DNA from: Bacillota bacterium
GTDB lineage: Bacteria; Bacillota; Clostridia; Christensenellales; Borkfalkiaceae
Direction: 5' to 3'
Assembly (NCBI GenBank): GCA_003343995.1
Contig: QAKE01000011.1
Span: 1-64,000 of the forward strand
DNA length: 64,000 bases
Positions 1-7,534 of this stretch are shown here, piece by piece. Made by a program: the position numbers and the translations under genes. Each line of letters starts with the position of its first letter. The first letter of the stretch is position 1. The notes beneath the pieces were generated by a model that was not told where the DNA came from, ran no database searches, and saw nothing but the letters and a program-made list of their open reading frames with translations.

Positions 1-2
1 CC

Positions 3-758
3 AAGGGCATCAAGTATCCCATCGCGGACTTTGAGATCACCCCCGACGTGGCCATCGTGGATCCCGAGCTGGCCGAGACCATGCCCAAAAAGCTGGTTGC
101 CCACACCGGTATGGATGCCATGACCCACGCCATCGAGGCCTATGTTTCCACCGCCAACTGCAACTACACCGATCCCCTGGCCATCTTTGCCATCCGCATG
201 ATCCAGGCCGATCTGGTGGGCAGCTACAACGGCGACATGGCCAAGCGGGACGCCATGCATGACGCCCAGTGCCTGGCCGGCATGGCCTTCTCCAACGCCC
301 TGCTGGGCATCGTCCACTCCATGGCCCACAAGACCGGCGCGGCCTTTGCCGATTACGGCGCCCACATCATCCACGGTGCGGCCAACGCCATGTATCTGCC
401 CAAGGTCATCGCATTCAACGCCAAGGATCCCACCGCCAAGGCCCGCTACGGCGTCATCGCCGACGAGATGAAGCTGGGCGGCGACAACGACGACGAGAAG
501 GTCAAGCTGCTCATCGCCTATCTGCGCGGCATGAACGACGACCTGAACATCCCCCACGGCATCAAGTTCTACGGCCCCGACAGCTACCCCTGCGAGCAGG
601 GCTTTGTCCCCGAGGAGGTCTTCCTGGAGCGTCTGCCCGAGATCGCCAAGAACGCCATCGGCGACGCCTGCACCGGCTCCAACCCCCGGCAGCCCAGCCA
701 GGAGGAAATGGAAAAGCTGCTCAAGTGCTGCTACTACGACACCGAGGTGGATTTCTGA
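3..758 (+). CDS. Iron-containing alcohol dehydrogenase, 3' part (5' end off the window)
   Basis: This is the C-terminal 251 codons of the same Fe-ADH encoded complete at 8567-9784, and the shared part is identical. It keeps the metal-binding half of the enzyme: the GMDAMTHAIEAY motif that supplies the Asp and first His, the HSMAH motif and the HGAAN motif. The Rossmann-like NAD(P)-binding half lies upstream of base 1. Whether this copy is full length cannot be judged here. A strong terminator follows at 803. Confidence 0.93.
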   Translation, partial: KGIKYPIADFEITPDVAIVDPELAETMPKKLVAHTGMDAMTHAIEAYVSTANCNYTDPLAIFAIRMIQADLVGSYNGDMAKRDAMHDAQCLAGMAFSNALLGIVHSMAHKTGAAFADYGAHIIHGAANAMYLPKVIAFNAKDPTAKARYGVIADEMKLGGDNDDEKVKLLIAYLRGMNDDLNIPHGIKFYGPDSYPCEQGFVPEEVFLERLPEIAKNAIGDACTGSNPRQPSQEEMEKLLKCCYYDTEVDF

Positions 759-802
759 TCCCGACCGATTTTACATGGCAGAGGCGCACACATCTGCTTT
801 CC

Positions 803-841
803 GGAGAGGGGAACCCGTGGGTTCCCCTCTCCCCTTTTTTT
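803..841 (+). terminator. Rho-independent terminator of the Fe-ADH gene (copy A)
   Basis: Perfect 14-bp stem (GGAGAGGGGAACCC paired with GGGTTCCCCTCTCC) with a two-base loop, followed by CC and seven T, 45 bases after the stop codon. Confidence 0.9.
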
Positions 842-867
842 GCCAGAAAAAATCTGCGGGCTCCCCC

Positions 868-980
868 TTGACAGCGGAAGGCTGGTATGGTAAAGTATCT
901 GTGTTAGCCAATGCTAACTAACAAGCGCCGCACATCTCCTCTGTGCGGTTTTTCCCACCCAAGCGTTAGCATAAGCTAAC
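868..980 (+). promoter_or_regulatory. Promoter and paired GTTAGC-N4-GCTAAC operators of the DUF3793-flavodoxin unit (copy A)
   Basis: The promoter is TTGACA (868-873), a 17-bp spacer, then TAAAGT (891-896). Two 16-bp palindromes follow, each a perfect GTTAGC/GCTAAC pair with a 4-bp spacer. The first (903-918) lies at the expected transcription start and the second (965-980) lies just before the ribosome site of the DUF3793 gene. The half-site resembles the TTAGG/TTAGC cores bound by DtxR/IdeR-type iron repressors. DUF3793 and flavodoxin genes are often linked to iron limitation in Clostridia, so iron-responsive repression is the likely role. This is inferred, not shown. Confidence 0.75.
928..953 (+). 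terminator. Attenuator-like hairpin in the DUF3793 leader (copy A)
   Basis: CCGCACA (928-934) pairs with TGTGCGG (942-948), followed by five T. It lies between the two operators, downstream of the promoter and upstream of the coding region, so it would end transcription in the leader. It could equally be a boundary from upstream transcription. Confidence 0.6.
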
Positions 981-1002
981 TACCAAGGAAAGGAGCCCAG
1001 CC

Positions 1003-1590
1003 ATGAACCAGCCCACCGCCCAAAGCCGCCGCAGTTTTGAGAGTGCCCTGGCGGAACTCTGCGCCCCCACCCTGGCCCGGGTCAAGCCGGCCAGCCTCTT
1101 CCGGTACCAGCCCGCCCCCGGGGTGGACCTGGCCCGCCGGGTGGCACACTGGGACGCGGCCCTCTCGGAACTGGGGGTGACGGTGCGGGCGCTCAAGACC
1201 TGCCCCCGCACCGGGGCGGTGCTGGTCTATGTCTACCGGCCGGGCTGGCTGGGGCAGATCCTGGCCGACCCGGCGGTGGGGGCCTTCCTGGAACAGGAGG
1301 GCTACCGCCCCGGCGACGCGGAGGCACTGCTGGGCCAGCTGTCCCGGCGGCTCTGCTGCCAGGAGGACTTCCCCCACGAGATCGGGGTCTTTCTGGGCTA
1401 TCCGCTGGAGGACGTGGTGGGCTTTATCCGCAACCGGGGCCGCAACTATACCTATTGCGGGTATTGGAAGGCTTACGGCGATCCCGCCCGGGCGCAGCAA
1501 TGTTTTGCCCGGTACAAAAAATGCGAAGAGATTTACAAGCGGCTTTTTGCCGGCGGCACCCCGCTGCGGCGGCTGACCGTCGCCGCCTGA
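1003..1590 (+). CDS. DUF3793 family protein (copy A)
   Basis: This soluble 195-residue protein carries the conserved C-terminal pattern of DUF3793 (CGYWKAYGDPARAQQCFARY, then the KKCEEIYKRL stretch) and several conserved cysteines. The biochemical role of the family is unknown. Its genes commonly sit beside flavodoxin or Feo iron-transport genes in anaerobic Firmicutes. It is preceded by AAGGAAAGGAG and followed after 32 bp by a flavodoxin gene, so the two form an operon. The palindromic operators upstream suggest control by an iron-type repressor. The coding sequence is identical to 10029-10616. Confidence 0.85.
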   Translation: MNQPTAQSRRSFESALAELCAPTLARVKPASLFRYQPAPGVDLARRVAHWDAALSELGVTVRALKTCPRTGAVLVYVYRPGWLGQILADPAVGAFLEQEGYRPGDAEALLGQLSRRLCCQEDFPHEIGVFLGYPLEDVVGFIRNRGRNYTYCGYWKAYGDPARAQQCFARYKKCEEIYKRLFAGGTPLRRLTVAA

Positions 1591-1622
1591 GGCCGCGGCG
1601 AACCGAAAGGGAGGTTTGACAG

Positions 1623-2051
1623 ATGAAGAAACTGGCTGTGATTTATTGGAGCGGCACCGGCAACACCGAGGCGATGGCCCGGCTGGTGGCCGAGGGAGCC
1701 GGGCAGGCCGGCGCCCAGGCCGAACTGCTGACCTGCGCCCAGGTGGGGGCGGACACCGCCGCCGTCTACGACGGCTTTGCCCTGGGCTGCCCGGCCATGG
1801 GAGCGGAGCAGCTGGAGGAAAGCGAGTTCGAACCCATGTACCAGGGGCTGCGTGGGTCGCTGTCGGGTAAACCGGTGGTGCTCTTCGGCAGCTACGGCTG
1901 GGGATCGGGAGAATGGATGGAGACCTGGGCCGAGGATCTGGCCCAGGCCGGCGGACGGATGCCCGCCGAGCCGGTCATCGTCAACGGCATGCCGGAAGGC
2001 GATGACGCCGCCGCCTGCACCGCCCTGGGGGCGGCCCTGGCCAACGCATAA
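1623..2051 (+). CDS. Flavodoxin (copy A)
   Basis: This 142-residue protein is a short-chain flavodoxin. The FMN phosphate loop SGTGNTEAMA follows the first beta strand at residues 10-19. The FGSYGWGSGEW segment near residue 89 matches the second FMN-binding loop. It would act as a low-potential electron carrier in the cytoplasm, replacing ferredoxin when iron is short. That fits the position behind DUF3793 and the possible iron-responsive operators. The ribosome site GGGAGG precedes the ATG. A terminator follows at 2095. The length is typical of clostridial flavodoxins. Confidence 0.92.
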   Translation: MKKLAVIYWSGTGNTEAMARLVAEGAGQAGAQAELLTCAQVGADTAAVYDGFALGCPAMGAEQLEESEFEPMYQGLRGSLSGKPVVLFGSYGWGSGEWMETWAEDLAQAGGRMPAEPVIVNGMPEGDDAAACTALGAALANA

Positions 2052-2094
2052 GACAATTCCCTGCGCTTGATAGCGCTGTTGCCCTTCTTTTCCG

Positions 2095-2126
2095 GCGCCC
2101 CGTCCTCCGTGGGGCGCTGGTTTTTT
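2095..2126 (+). terminator. Terminator after flavodoxin (copy A)
   Basis: GCGCCCC (2095-2101) pairs with GGGGCGC (2111-2117), and TGG is followed by six T. It lies 44 bases after the flavodoxin stop. Confidence 0.85.
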
Positions 2127-2130
2127 GGCG

Positions 2131-2163
2131 CAAAAAAGCCCGGCGGGGGCTTCCCTGCCGGGC
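2131..2163 (-). terminator. Terminator of the minus-strand aldo-keto reductase (copy A)
   Basis: GCCCGGC (2138-2144) pairs with GCCGGGC (2157-2163). The A run at 2132-2137 gives the U tail on the minus strand. It lies directly after the reductase stop codon. Confidence 0.8.
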
Positions 2164-2170
2164 GGAGTGT

Positions 2171-3157
2171 TCAGCTGTTCTGGTCGATGCGGGCCAGTTC
2201 GTCGGGGGTGAAGTCGGGGCTGTCCAGCACCTTGAGGTCGTCCAGAATCTGCTCGGGACGGCTGGCGCCCACCAGCACGCTGGTCACGGCGCCGTCGTGC
2301 AGAATCCATTTCAGCGCCATGGTGGCCAGGCTCTCGCCCCGGTTGGCGGCGATCTCGTTGAGGGCGCGGATCTGGTCCAGCCGTTCGGGGGTCAGGGCGC
2401 TGTCCTTGAGGAACCGCCCGTCGGTGCGGATGCGGCTGTCCTCGGGGATGCCATGGAGGTAGCGGTCGGTGAGCAGCCCCTGGGCCAGCGGGCTGAAGGC
2501 GATGATCCCTTTGCCCAGCCGGGCGGCGGTCTCCTTCAGGCCGTTCTTCTCGATGGTGCGGTCAAAGATGGAGTAGCGGTTCTGGTTGATGACAAAAGGA
2601 CAGTGCAGTTCGGTGAGGATGGCGGCGGCCCGCTCCAGGGTGGGGCCGTCGTAGTTGGAAAGCCCGGCGTAGAGGGCTTTGCCGCTGCGCACCGCCTGGT
2701 CCAGGGCGCCCATGGTTTCCTCCAGCGGGGTGTCGGGGTCCATCCGGTGGTGGTAGAAGATGTCCACATAGTCCAGCCCCATCCGTTTCAGGCTCTGGTC
2801 CAGGCTGGCCAGCAGGTATTTCCGGCTGCCCCAGTCGCCGTAGGGGCCGTCCCACATGAGATAGCCGGCCTTGGTGGAGATGATGAGTTCGTCCCGGTAG
2901 GGGGCAAAATCCTCCCGCAGCAGCCGGCCGAAGTTGCGCTCGGCGGCGCCGGGTTCGGGGCCGTAGTTGTTGGCCAGGTCGAAATGGGTGATGCCGTGGT
3001 CAAAGGCGGTGCGGCAGATGGCCCGCATCGTCTCAAAGCGGCCGGTGTCCCCGAAATTGTGCCACAGACCCAGTGAGACGGTGGGCAGCCGAAGCCCGCT
3101 GGCGCCGCTGGGGTTGTAGCGCATGGTGGCATACCGCGCCGAAGATGCCTGATACAT
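2171..3157 (-). CDS. yghZ: Aldo-keto reductase, YghZ (L-glyceraldehyde 3-phosphate reductase) type (copy A)
   Basis: This 328-residue NADPH-dependent aldo-keto reductase closely follows E. coli YghZ: GLRLPTVSLGLWHNFGD near the start, ITHFDLANNYGPEPG with the catalytic Asp and Tyr, ELIISTKAGYLMWDGPYG with the catalytic Lys, and AFSPLAQGLLTDRYL. The family detoxifies L-glyceraldehyde 3-phosphate and methylglyoxal-like aldehydes. I chose the internal ATG at 3157 because GGGAGG lies just upstream; a longer reading from 3199 adds 14 residues without a ribosome site. It sits downstream of the fur-like gene but seems to be a separate unit. Confidence 0.9.
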   Translation of the reverse strand: MYQASSARYATMRYNPSGASGLRLPTVSLGLWHNFGDTGRFETMRAICRTAFDHGITHFDLANNYGPEPGAAERNFGRLLREDFAPYRDELIISTKAGYLMWDGPYGDWGSRKYLLASLDQSLKRMGLDYVDIFYHHRMDPDTPLEETMGALDQAVRSGKALYAGLSNYDGPTLERAAAILTELHCPFVINQNRYSIFDRTIEKNGLKETAARLGKGIIAFSPLAQGLLTDRYLHGIPEDSRIRTDGRFLKDSALTPERLDQIRALNEIAANRGESLATMALKWILHDGAVTSVLVGASRPEQILDDLKVLDSPDFTPDELARIDQNS

Positions 3158-3299
3158 GGAAAAACGCCTCCCTTGTTTTGGTTGGTTCCAGCATACCAAA
3201 TTCCGCCGAAAAATACAATGCCGCAGGGGCCGCTCCCCTTTTGAGAGAGCGGCCCCCGCGGTATGGTGTTGCGTGAGAGGAAGATCACCAAGGAGAAAA

Positions 3300-3683
3300 T
3301 CAAGCTTGTTCCTGCTTCTGGCAGTCGCCGCACAGGCCGGTGATGATGAAGCTGTAGCTTTCGGCCTTGACGTTGGTGCAGGAGGAGACCAGCGCTTCCA
3401 GCTGATCGTTGGGCAGGTCGATGTTGGTCACCTTCTTGCAGGAGCGGCAGTAGAAATGCTGATGGGGGGTCAGTTCCCAGTCGAAACGGTCGGCTTCTCC
3501 CGGAACGCCAACCCGGCGGATTTTACCGATGTCAACCAGGGTGTTGAGGTTGCGGTAAACGGTGCCGAGGCTCAGATGAGGGCAGGTTTCCCGGGCGAGA
3601 TTATAGATCTGTAAAGCGGTCAGGTGCTCTTTTGCGTTAAGGACCGTGTCAAGAATAACCTGACGCTGCCAAGAATAATTCAT
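3300..3683 (-). CDS. Fur-family metalloregulator, PerR-like (copy A)
   Basis: This 127-residue protein has the Fur winged helix (LTALQIYNLARETCPHLSLGTVYRNLNTL, residues about 22-50) and the metal-binding dimerisation half. The PHQHFYCRSC segment holds two His and a CxxC pair, and GLCGDC near the C terminus gives the second CxxC of the structural zinc site. This layout fits PerR or Fur. It would be a DNA-binding repressor sensing peroxide or iron. An inverted repeat 122 bp upstream may be its own operator. It could plausibly control the nearby flavodoxin, but its box does not resemble the GTTAGC palindromes there. Confidence 0.9.
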   Translation of the reverse strand: MNYSWQRQVILDTVLNAKEHLTALQIYNLARETCPHLSLGTVYRNLNTLVDIGKIRRVGVPGEADRFDWELTPHQHFYCRSCKKVTNIDLPNDQLEALVSSCTNVKAESYSFIITGLCGDCQKQEQA

Positions 3684-3804
3684 ACCGAATTCCCCTTTTC
3701 GCCCCTGTCAGATGGAGAGATGGACAAGGGACACCTTTCACAAAATTTCGAGACGTTTCCCGTACCAAAAACCGGATCAGCTAAAAAACCCGATAGAAAC
3801 GTAT

Positions 3805-3819
3805 TGTATTTATAATACA
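3805..3819. promoter_or_regulatory. Inverted repeat upstream of the fur-like gene (copy A)
   Basis: TGTATTTATAATACA is a 6-3-6 inverted repeat (TGTATT/AATACA) in the AT-rich leader of the fur-like gene. Read on the minus strand it overlaps a TATAAA-like promoter element. Its size and AT-rich character resemble Fur/PerR boxes, which suggests autoregulation. The rest of 3684-4010 holds no gene. Confidence 0.45.
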
Positions 3820-4014
3820 CAAAAGAATCGTGGGATGTCAATAGATTTCCGCCCGTTAGCAAAAATAATGTAAAGAATTTACCGCAAAATGGGGAAAATC
3901 AGTAAAAAAATGTTCATAATCTGACATTTGAGAGAAAAAGAGGAATTGAAGGCAACTGATAAAAAGTATCGCTATTTGGCGGGGAGGCGGGAGTGAAGGC
4001 ATTGGTGCCCCCCG

Positions 4015-4742
4015 AGGGGGAGGTTGGGGGCTTTCCCGGAAAGCGGGTGGTTTTGGAAAGGCCCGCCGGGGAGCCGCAGGCCCGGGGCTGCCGATAACGG
4101 GAGGACCTCCACGGGAGCGTTCCTCCCCCGAAGGCGTTCCTTTTTGTGACCAAAAAGGAACCGAAAAAGTCCCACCGGTTTCGAGGCGGTGGACGCGCGA
4201 CCAGGGCTAACGCCCTGGACCCCTTTTTGGGCCTGCCTAAAGACAGACCCAAAAAGCAAGGAAGGTTCCGAATCAAGGGCTTCGCCCTTGATAATCCTTC
4301 TCTATGAAGATAGAGAACAGATAACAAGAAAGCCAGAAACAATCAAGAGGCGTGCAACCTCTCGTTGTTTCTGGCTTTTGTATTTTGTGAGAAACTTGAT
4401 GGAAGTTTTTCTAAAACCCTTCCTCTAATTTTGGATTCCGGTCATGGGGGAGCCTGGATAGGTGGTGAGTCATAGAGAAGGTTTGAAAAGGGCGAAGCCC
4501 TTTCTCTAATCCATTCCTTGCGATTGGCCCCCGTCCGCGGTGGGGGCCAATCGGAGTCCAGGGCTTACAGCCCTGGCCGGGCGTCCACCGCCTCGGAACG
4601 GTGGAACTTTTTTCGGTTCCTTTTTTGGTTACAAAAAAGGAACGCCTTCCCGGGCCGAACGGTTTCGTGGAGGTCATCCCGTTCTCGGGGGCGAGAAACC
4701 AACGGTCCCCGTCGGGCCTCTCGGCAGGCAGCCGTTTCCGGG
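4015..4742. repeat. Double-armed hairpin-chain intergenic repeat R1
   Basis: Two arms of about 300 bp in inverted orientation flank a central hairpin (AAGCCAGAAACAA at 4330-4342 paired with TTGTTTCTGGCTT at 4365-4377). Each arm is a chain of hairpins in fixed order: TTCCTTTTT/AAAAAGGAA, CCACCG/CGGTGG, CCAGGG/CCCTGG, a C/G-rich stem and an AAGGGC/GCCCTT stem. The right arm ends at the stop codon of the MATE gene. There is no convincing gene; open frames inside it are by-products of base composition. The left half, up to 4206, belongs to the duplicated block. Outer limits are approximate. Confidence 0.85.
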
Positions 4743-6122
4743 TTAAGCAGAAACCTCCCTCGCCTCCATCTCCTTCAAAACGCCAAAGAACCGCACCACA
4801 AAAGGCAGACAGATGAAAAAGGTAATGACGTCCGCCACGGTCTGGGCCACCTGCACCCCGGTCAGGCCCATGACCTGGGATAACACCACCAGCACCGGGA
4901 TGAAAACCAACCCGCTCCGCAGGGTGGACAACAGGGTGGCCGAACGGTTCTGGCCGATGCTCTGGAACAGCATGTTGGCGCAGACGCTCAGCGGCTGGAA
5001 GAAAAGCGCCACACACTGGGCCGTCAGGGCAAACCCGCCGATGGCGATCACCTCGGGGTCTGCCCGGAAAAAGCCCACCACCGTGGAGGTGAAGAACATG
5101 CACAGCAGCGCCATGGTTCCCAGAAAGACCTCCCCCACCGCAAAGGTGAAAAGAAACGCCTGGCGCACCCGGCCATATTTCTTGGCCCCGAAATTGAAGG
5201 CCGATACCGGCTGGAATCCCTGGCCGATGCCCAGCGCCACCGAGAAGAGGAAGTTACACACCCGGCTGACAATGGACATGGCCGCCACCGCCGCATCGCC
5301 GTACAGCCGCGCCTGGCCGTTGAGCATCATGGTGGAAACGCTGGTCAGGCCCTGGCGCATCAGGCTGGGCAGGCCGGTCTGGCAGATCAGAAGCAGTTCC
5401 CGGGGATCCCGGGTGACGCCTCGCAGCGAGATCTTGCTCTCGGTGCGGCCGCTCAGGAACATGAAGAGCAGCAGCAGAAAGCTGATCACCTGGGACACCG
5501 CCGTGGACAATCCGGCGCCCAACACCCCCAGGCCCAGGCCCTCCATCAGCAGCCAGTCCCCGAAGATGTTCAGGATGCCGCCGCTGGTCAGGCCGATCAT
5601 GGCCAGGGCCGCCCGGCCCTCATACCGCAGAATGTTGTTCAGCACGCAGCTGCTGGCCATGAAGGGGGCCGCCAGCAGAATGAAGATGCCGTATACCCGG
5701 GCATAGGGCAGGATGGTGTCGGTGCTGCCCAGCAGCCGCATCAGCGGATCCAGAAAGAGCAGCCCCAGTACCAGGATGCCCCCGCCCGCCGCCAGCGAGG
5801 AAAAGAAGCTGGTGGAGGCAAACCGGGAGGCGCTGTCCACGTCCCGGGCGCCCAGCCGACGGCTGATGATGCTGCCGGCGCCGTGGCCGAACATGAAGCC
5901 GAAGGCCTGGATAATGGCCATCAGGCCAAAGACCACCCCCACTGCGCCCGAAGCGCTGGTCCCGATCCGCCCCACAAACCAGGTGTCCGCCATGTTGTAG
6001 ATGTTGGTCACCAGCATGCTCACGGTGGTGGGAATCCCCAGCATGGTGATCAGCTTGGGGATGGGGGTCTCGGTCATCTTTTTGTATTGGGCCACCTGGG
6101 CCGCTTCAGATTCCTGCCGCAT
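4743..6122 (-). CDS. MATE family multidrug/sodium antiporter
   Basis: This 459-residue integral membrane protein has about twelve hydrophobic segments in two similar halves. The N-terminal family signature starts near residue 16 (METPIPKLITMLGIPTTVS region, then NIYNMADTWFVGRIGTSA). The second half starts near LICQTGLPSLMRQGL. MATE proteins export cationic drugs and metabolites using Na+ or H+. The ATG at 6122 is chosen for its GGAAAGGAGG site; an upstream start adds 11 residues. The start overlaps the end of the patatin-like gene by 17 bp, so the two are translationally coupled. The stop is immediately followed by the right arm of repeat R1, which may act as its transcript end. Confidence 0.92.
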   Translation of the reverse strand: MRQESEAAQVAQYKKMTETPIPKLITMLGIPTTVSMLVTNIYNMADTWFVGRIGTSASGAVGVVFGLMAIIQAFGFMFGHGAGSIISRRLGARDVDSASRFASTSFFSSLAAGGGILVLGLLFLDPLMRLLGSTDTILPYARVYGIFILLAAPFMASSCVLNNILRYEGRAALAMIGLTSGGILNIFGDWLLMEGLGLGVLGAGLSTAVSQVISFLLLLFMFLSGRTESKISLRGVTRDPRELLLICQTGLPSLMRQGLTSVSTMMLNGQARLYGDAAVAAMSIVSRVCNFLFSVALGIGQGFQPVSAFNFGAKKYGRVRQAFLFTFAVGEVFLGTMALLCMFFTSTVVGFFRADPEVIAIGGFALTAQCVALFFQPLSVCANMLFQSIGQNRSATLLSTLRSGLVFIPVLVVLSQVMGLTGVQVAQTVADVITFFICLPFVVRFFGVLKEMEAREVSA

Positions 6123-6999
6123 GAGCTGCCTCCTTTCCGGGCATCCCGCCCACAAAGGTTTTCAGCGCCGGCATTGCCGTCCGGGCGTCGGCACAGCCCA
6201 GGTCGTACAGCGCCCGCAGCTTGGCCACGTCCCGCTCGGCCCGGCCCACCTTCAGGTCGGCCGAGGGCCGGATCAGAAAGACCTCTCCCCTCTTGGCCGC
6301 CTGCTCCACCGCGCAGACCTCGGTGTTGTAGACGGTGGCCCGACGGCCCATCGCCTCCACAAACCGGGGATACTTGCGGTAGACCAGCCGGAAAGGCACC
6401 AGGTTGACCGGGCTTTTCAGATACCCCGCCGGCCGGGTCAGCACCACGATGCAGCGGGTGCAGCCCAGCGCCCGGGCCGCTTCATAAGGGATGGAATCCG
6501 CCACTCCGCCGTCCAGGTACTTGTTGCCGCCGATCTCCACAATGTGGCTGCACAGCGGCATGGAAGCCCCCGCCCGCATGTAATCCATCCCCGCGCCCAC
6601 CCGCAGCTCGTCACAGTGGATGTACTCCGCCTTGCCGGTCTCCAGGTTGGTCACGGTGAGGTAAAAGTCGATGTCCGAGGCCTCAAATGCCTTCTCGTCA
6701 AAGGGGTCCAGCCGCAGCGGGATGTCCTCGTAACAGAATTTGGTCCCCACCAGTTCGCCGGTGGTCAGCAGCGACCAAAGACCCATGAACCGCCGGTCCC
6801 CGCGGTACTTTTCATAGTAGCGGATGCTGCGCCCCCGCTGGCCCGACACATAGCCGCACCCGTGAATCGCCCCGGCGCTGACGCCGATCACCAGATCCGC
6901 CTTGATCCCGTTGTCCATCAGAAGGTCCAGCACCCCAGCGGTGTACATCCCCCGCATGGCGCCGCCTTCCAGTACCAATCCGATCTTTTCCTTCGCCAT
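6106..6999 (-). CDS. Patatin-like phospholipase
   Basis: This 297-residue cytoplasmic lipid hydrolase has the patatin order: oxyanion loop LEGGAMRGMYTAG (residues 10-22), nucleophile elbow GVSAG with Ser41, and catalytic Asp in LDGGVADSIP. It is similar to the short bacterial patatins such as YjjU. The ATG at 6999 follows GGGAGG; the open frame upstream to 7212 lacks a ribosome site and overlaps the divergent gene, so I excluded it. It is the first gene of a two-gene unit with the MATE exporter. Substrates are probably phospholipid or lysophospholipid acyl chains, but no substrate is shown by the context. Confidence 0.9.
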   Translation of the reverse strand: MAKEKIGLVLEGGAMRGMYTAGVLDLLMDNGIKADLVIGVSAGAIHGCGYVSGQRGRSIRYYEKYRGDRRFMGLWSLLTTGELVGTKFCYEDIPLRLDPFDEKAFEASDIDFYLTVTNLETGKAEYIHCDELRVGAGMDYMRAGASMPLCSHIVEIGGNKYLDGGVADSIPYEAARALGCTRCIVVLTRPAGYLKSPVNLVPFRLVYRKYPRFVEAMGRRATVYNTEVCAVEQAAKRGEVFLIRPSADLKVGRAERDVAKLRALYDLGCADARTAMPALKTFVGGMPGKEAAHAAGI

Positions 7000-7076
7000 A
7001 ACAACTGCCCTCCCTTGCACAAGGAAACATAAGGATATTCTTTTATTATAGACCTTTGGGCGCAAGGCGGCAAGTT

Positions 7077-7118
7077 GCCCGGCAAAGGCTTGTCTTTGCC
7101 GGGCCGCTGCGATATGAT
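7077..7118 (+). promoter_or_regulatory. Promoter embedded in an 11-bp-arm palindrome upstream of the DUF5655 gene
   Basis: GCCCGGCAAAG (7077-7087) and CTTTGCCGGGC (7094-7104) form a perfect inverted repeat. A promoter TTGTCT (7090-7095), 17 bp, TATGAT (7113-7118) overlaps its right arm. The palindrome covers the -35 region, so it could be an operator, or a leader hairpin of the divergent patatin unit. Confidence 0.5.
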
Positions 7119-7159
7119 GAAGAAAAAAACAAGATTGACCAAAAAAGGAGGCCCCTGCC

Positions 7160-7534
7160 ATGACCGACAACGAACTGCGCTTTTTTGAGCCGATGCCCGA
7201 CCTCTTCCCCATTTATGAGCAGCTGCGGGACACCCTGGCCCGGCGCTATCCGGTGCTGGAAACCAAGGTGGGCCGCACCCAGATCTCGCTGCGCAACCGG
7301 TATGTCTTTGCGGCGGTGTCGCTGCCCTGGCGGCGGGTCAAGGGCTGGCCGGAACGGTATCTGCTGCTGAGTTTCGGGCTGGAACACAAGGTGGAGTCCC
7401 CCCGCATCGCGGCGGCTTCCGAGCCGTATCCCCGCCGCTGGACCCATCATCTGCTGCTCCTCTCTCCCGCCGACCTGGACCAGGAGGTCTACGACTGGCT
7501 GGATGAGGCCTACCGGTTCGCCATGGTCAAGTGA
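7160..7534 (+). CDS. DUF5655-domain protein
   Basis: This 124-residue soluble protein carries a DUF5655-like pattern along nearly its whole length: a start-proximal IYEQLRDTLARRYP helix, KVGRTQISLRNRYVFAAVSLPWRR, then a LLLSFGLEHKVESPRI strand and a C-terminal WLDEAYRFA helix. The function of the family is unknown. AAAGGAGG lies 7 bp before the ATG. Its last 8 bp overlap the end of the convergent SpoU methyltransferase gene. Confidence 0.75.
   Translation: MTDNELRFFEPMPDLFPIYEQLRDTLARRYPVLETKVGRTQISLRNRYVFAAVSLPWRRVKGWPERYLLLSFGLEHKVESPRIAAASEPYPRRWTHHLLLLSPADLDQEVYDWLDEAYRFAMVK

Larger units (their letters stand above)
1..4206. repeat. Long direct repeat, copy A (truncated by the window start)
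   Basis: Bases 1-4206 correspond to 9027-13232 at a constant offset of 9026. All encoded proteins (end of the Fe-ADH, DUF3793, flavodoxin, aldo-keto reductase, Fur) are identical, and I saw no mismatch in the stretches compared. Identity stops at 4206/13232, inside a hairpin of an intergenic repeat (loop CTAACG here, TCTCCG in copy B). The left end is outside the window. It may be a real recent duplication or an assembly artefact. Confidence 0.95.

Noticed and set aside
4518..4883. Small proteins beginning MRLAPVRGGGQ or MGANRSPGL in the intergenic repeats
   Set aside because: The same frames recur at 13633, 20304, 30757 and 40614 only because the repeat recurs. Changes between copies preserve base pairing, not amino acids, and frames break at different points.
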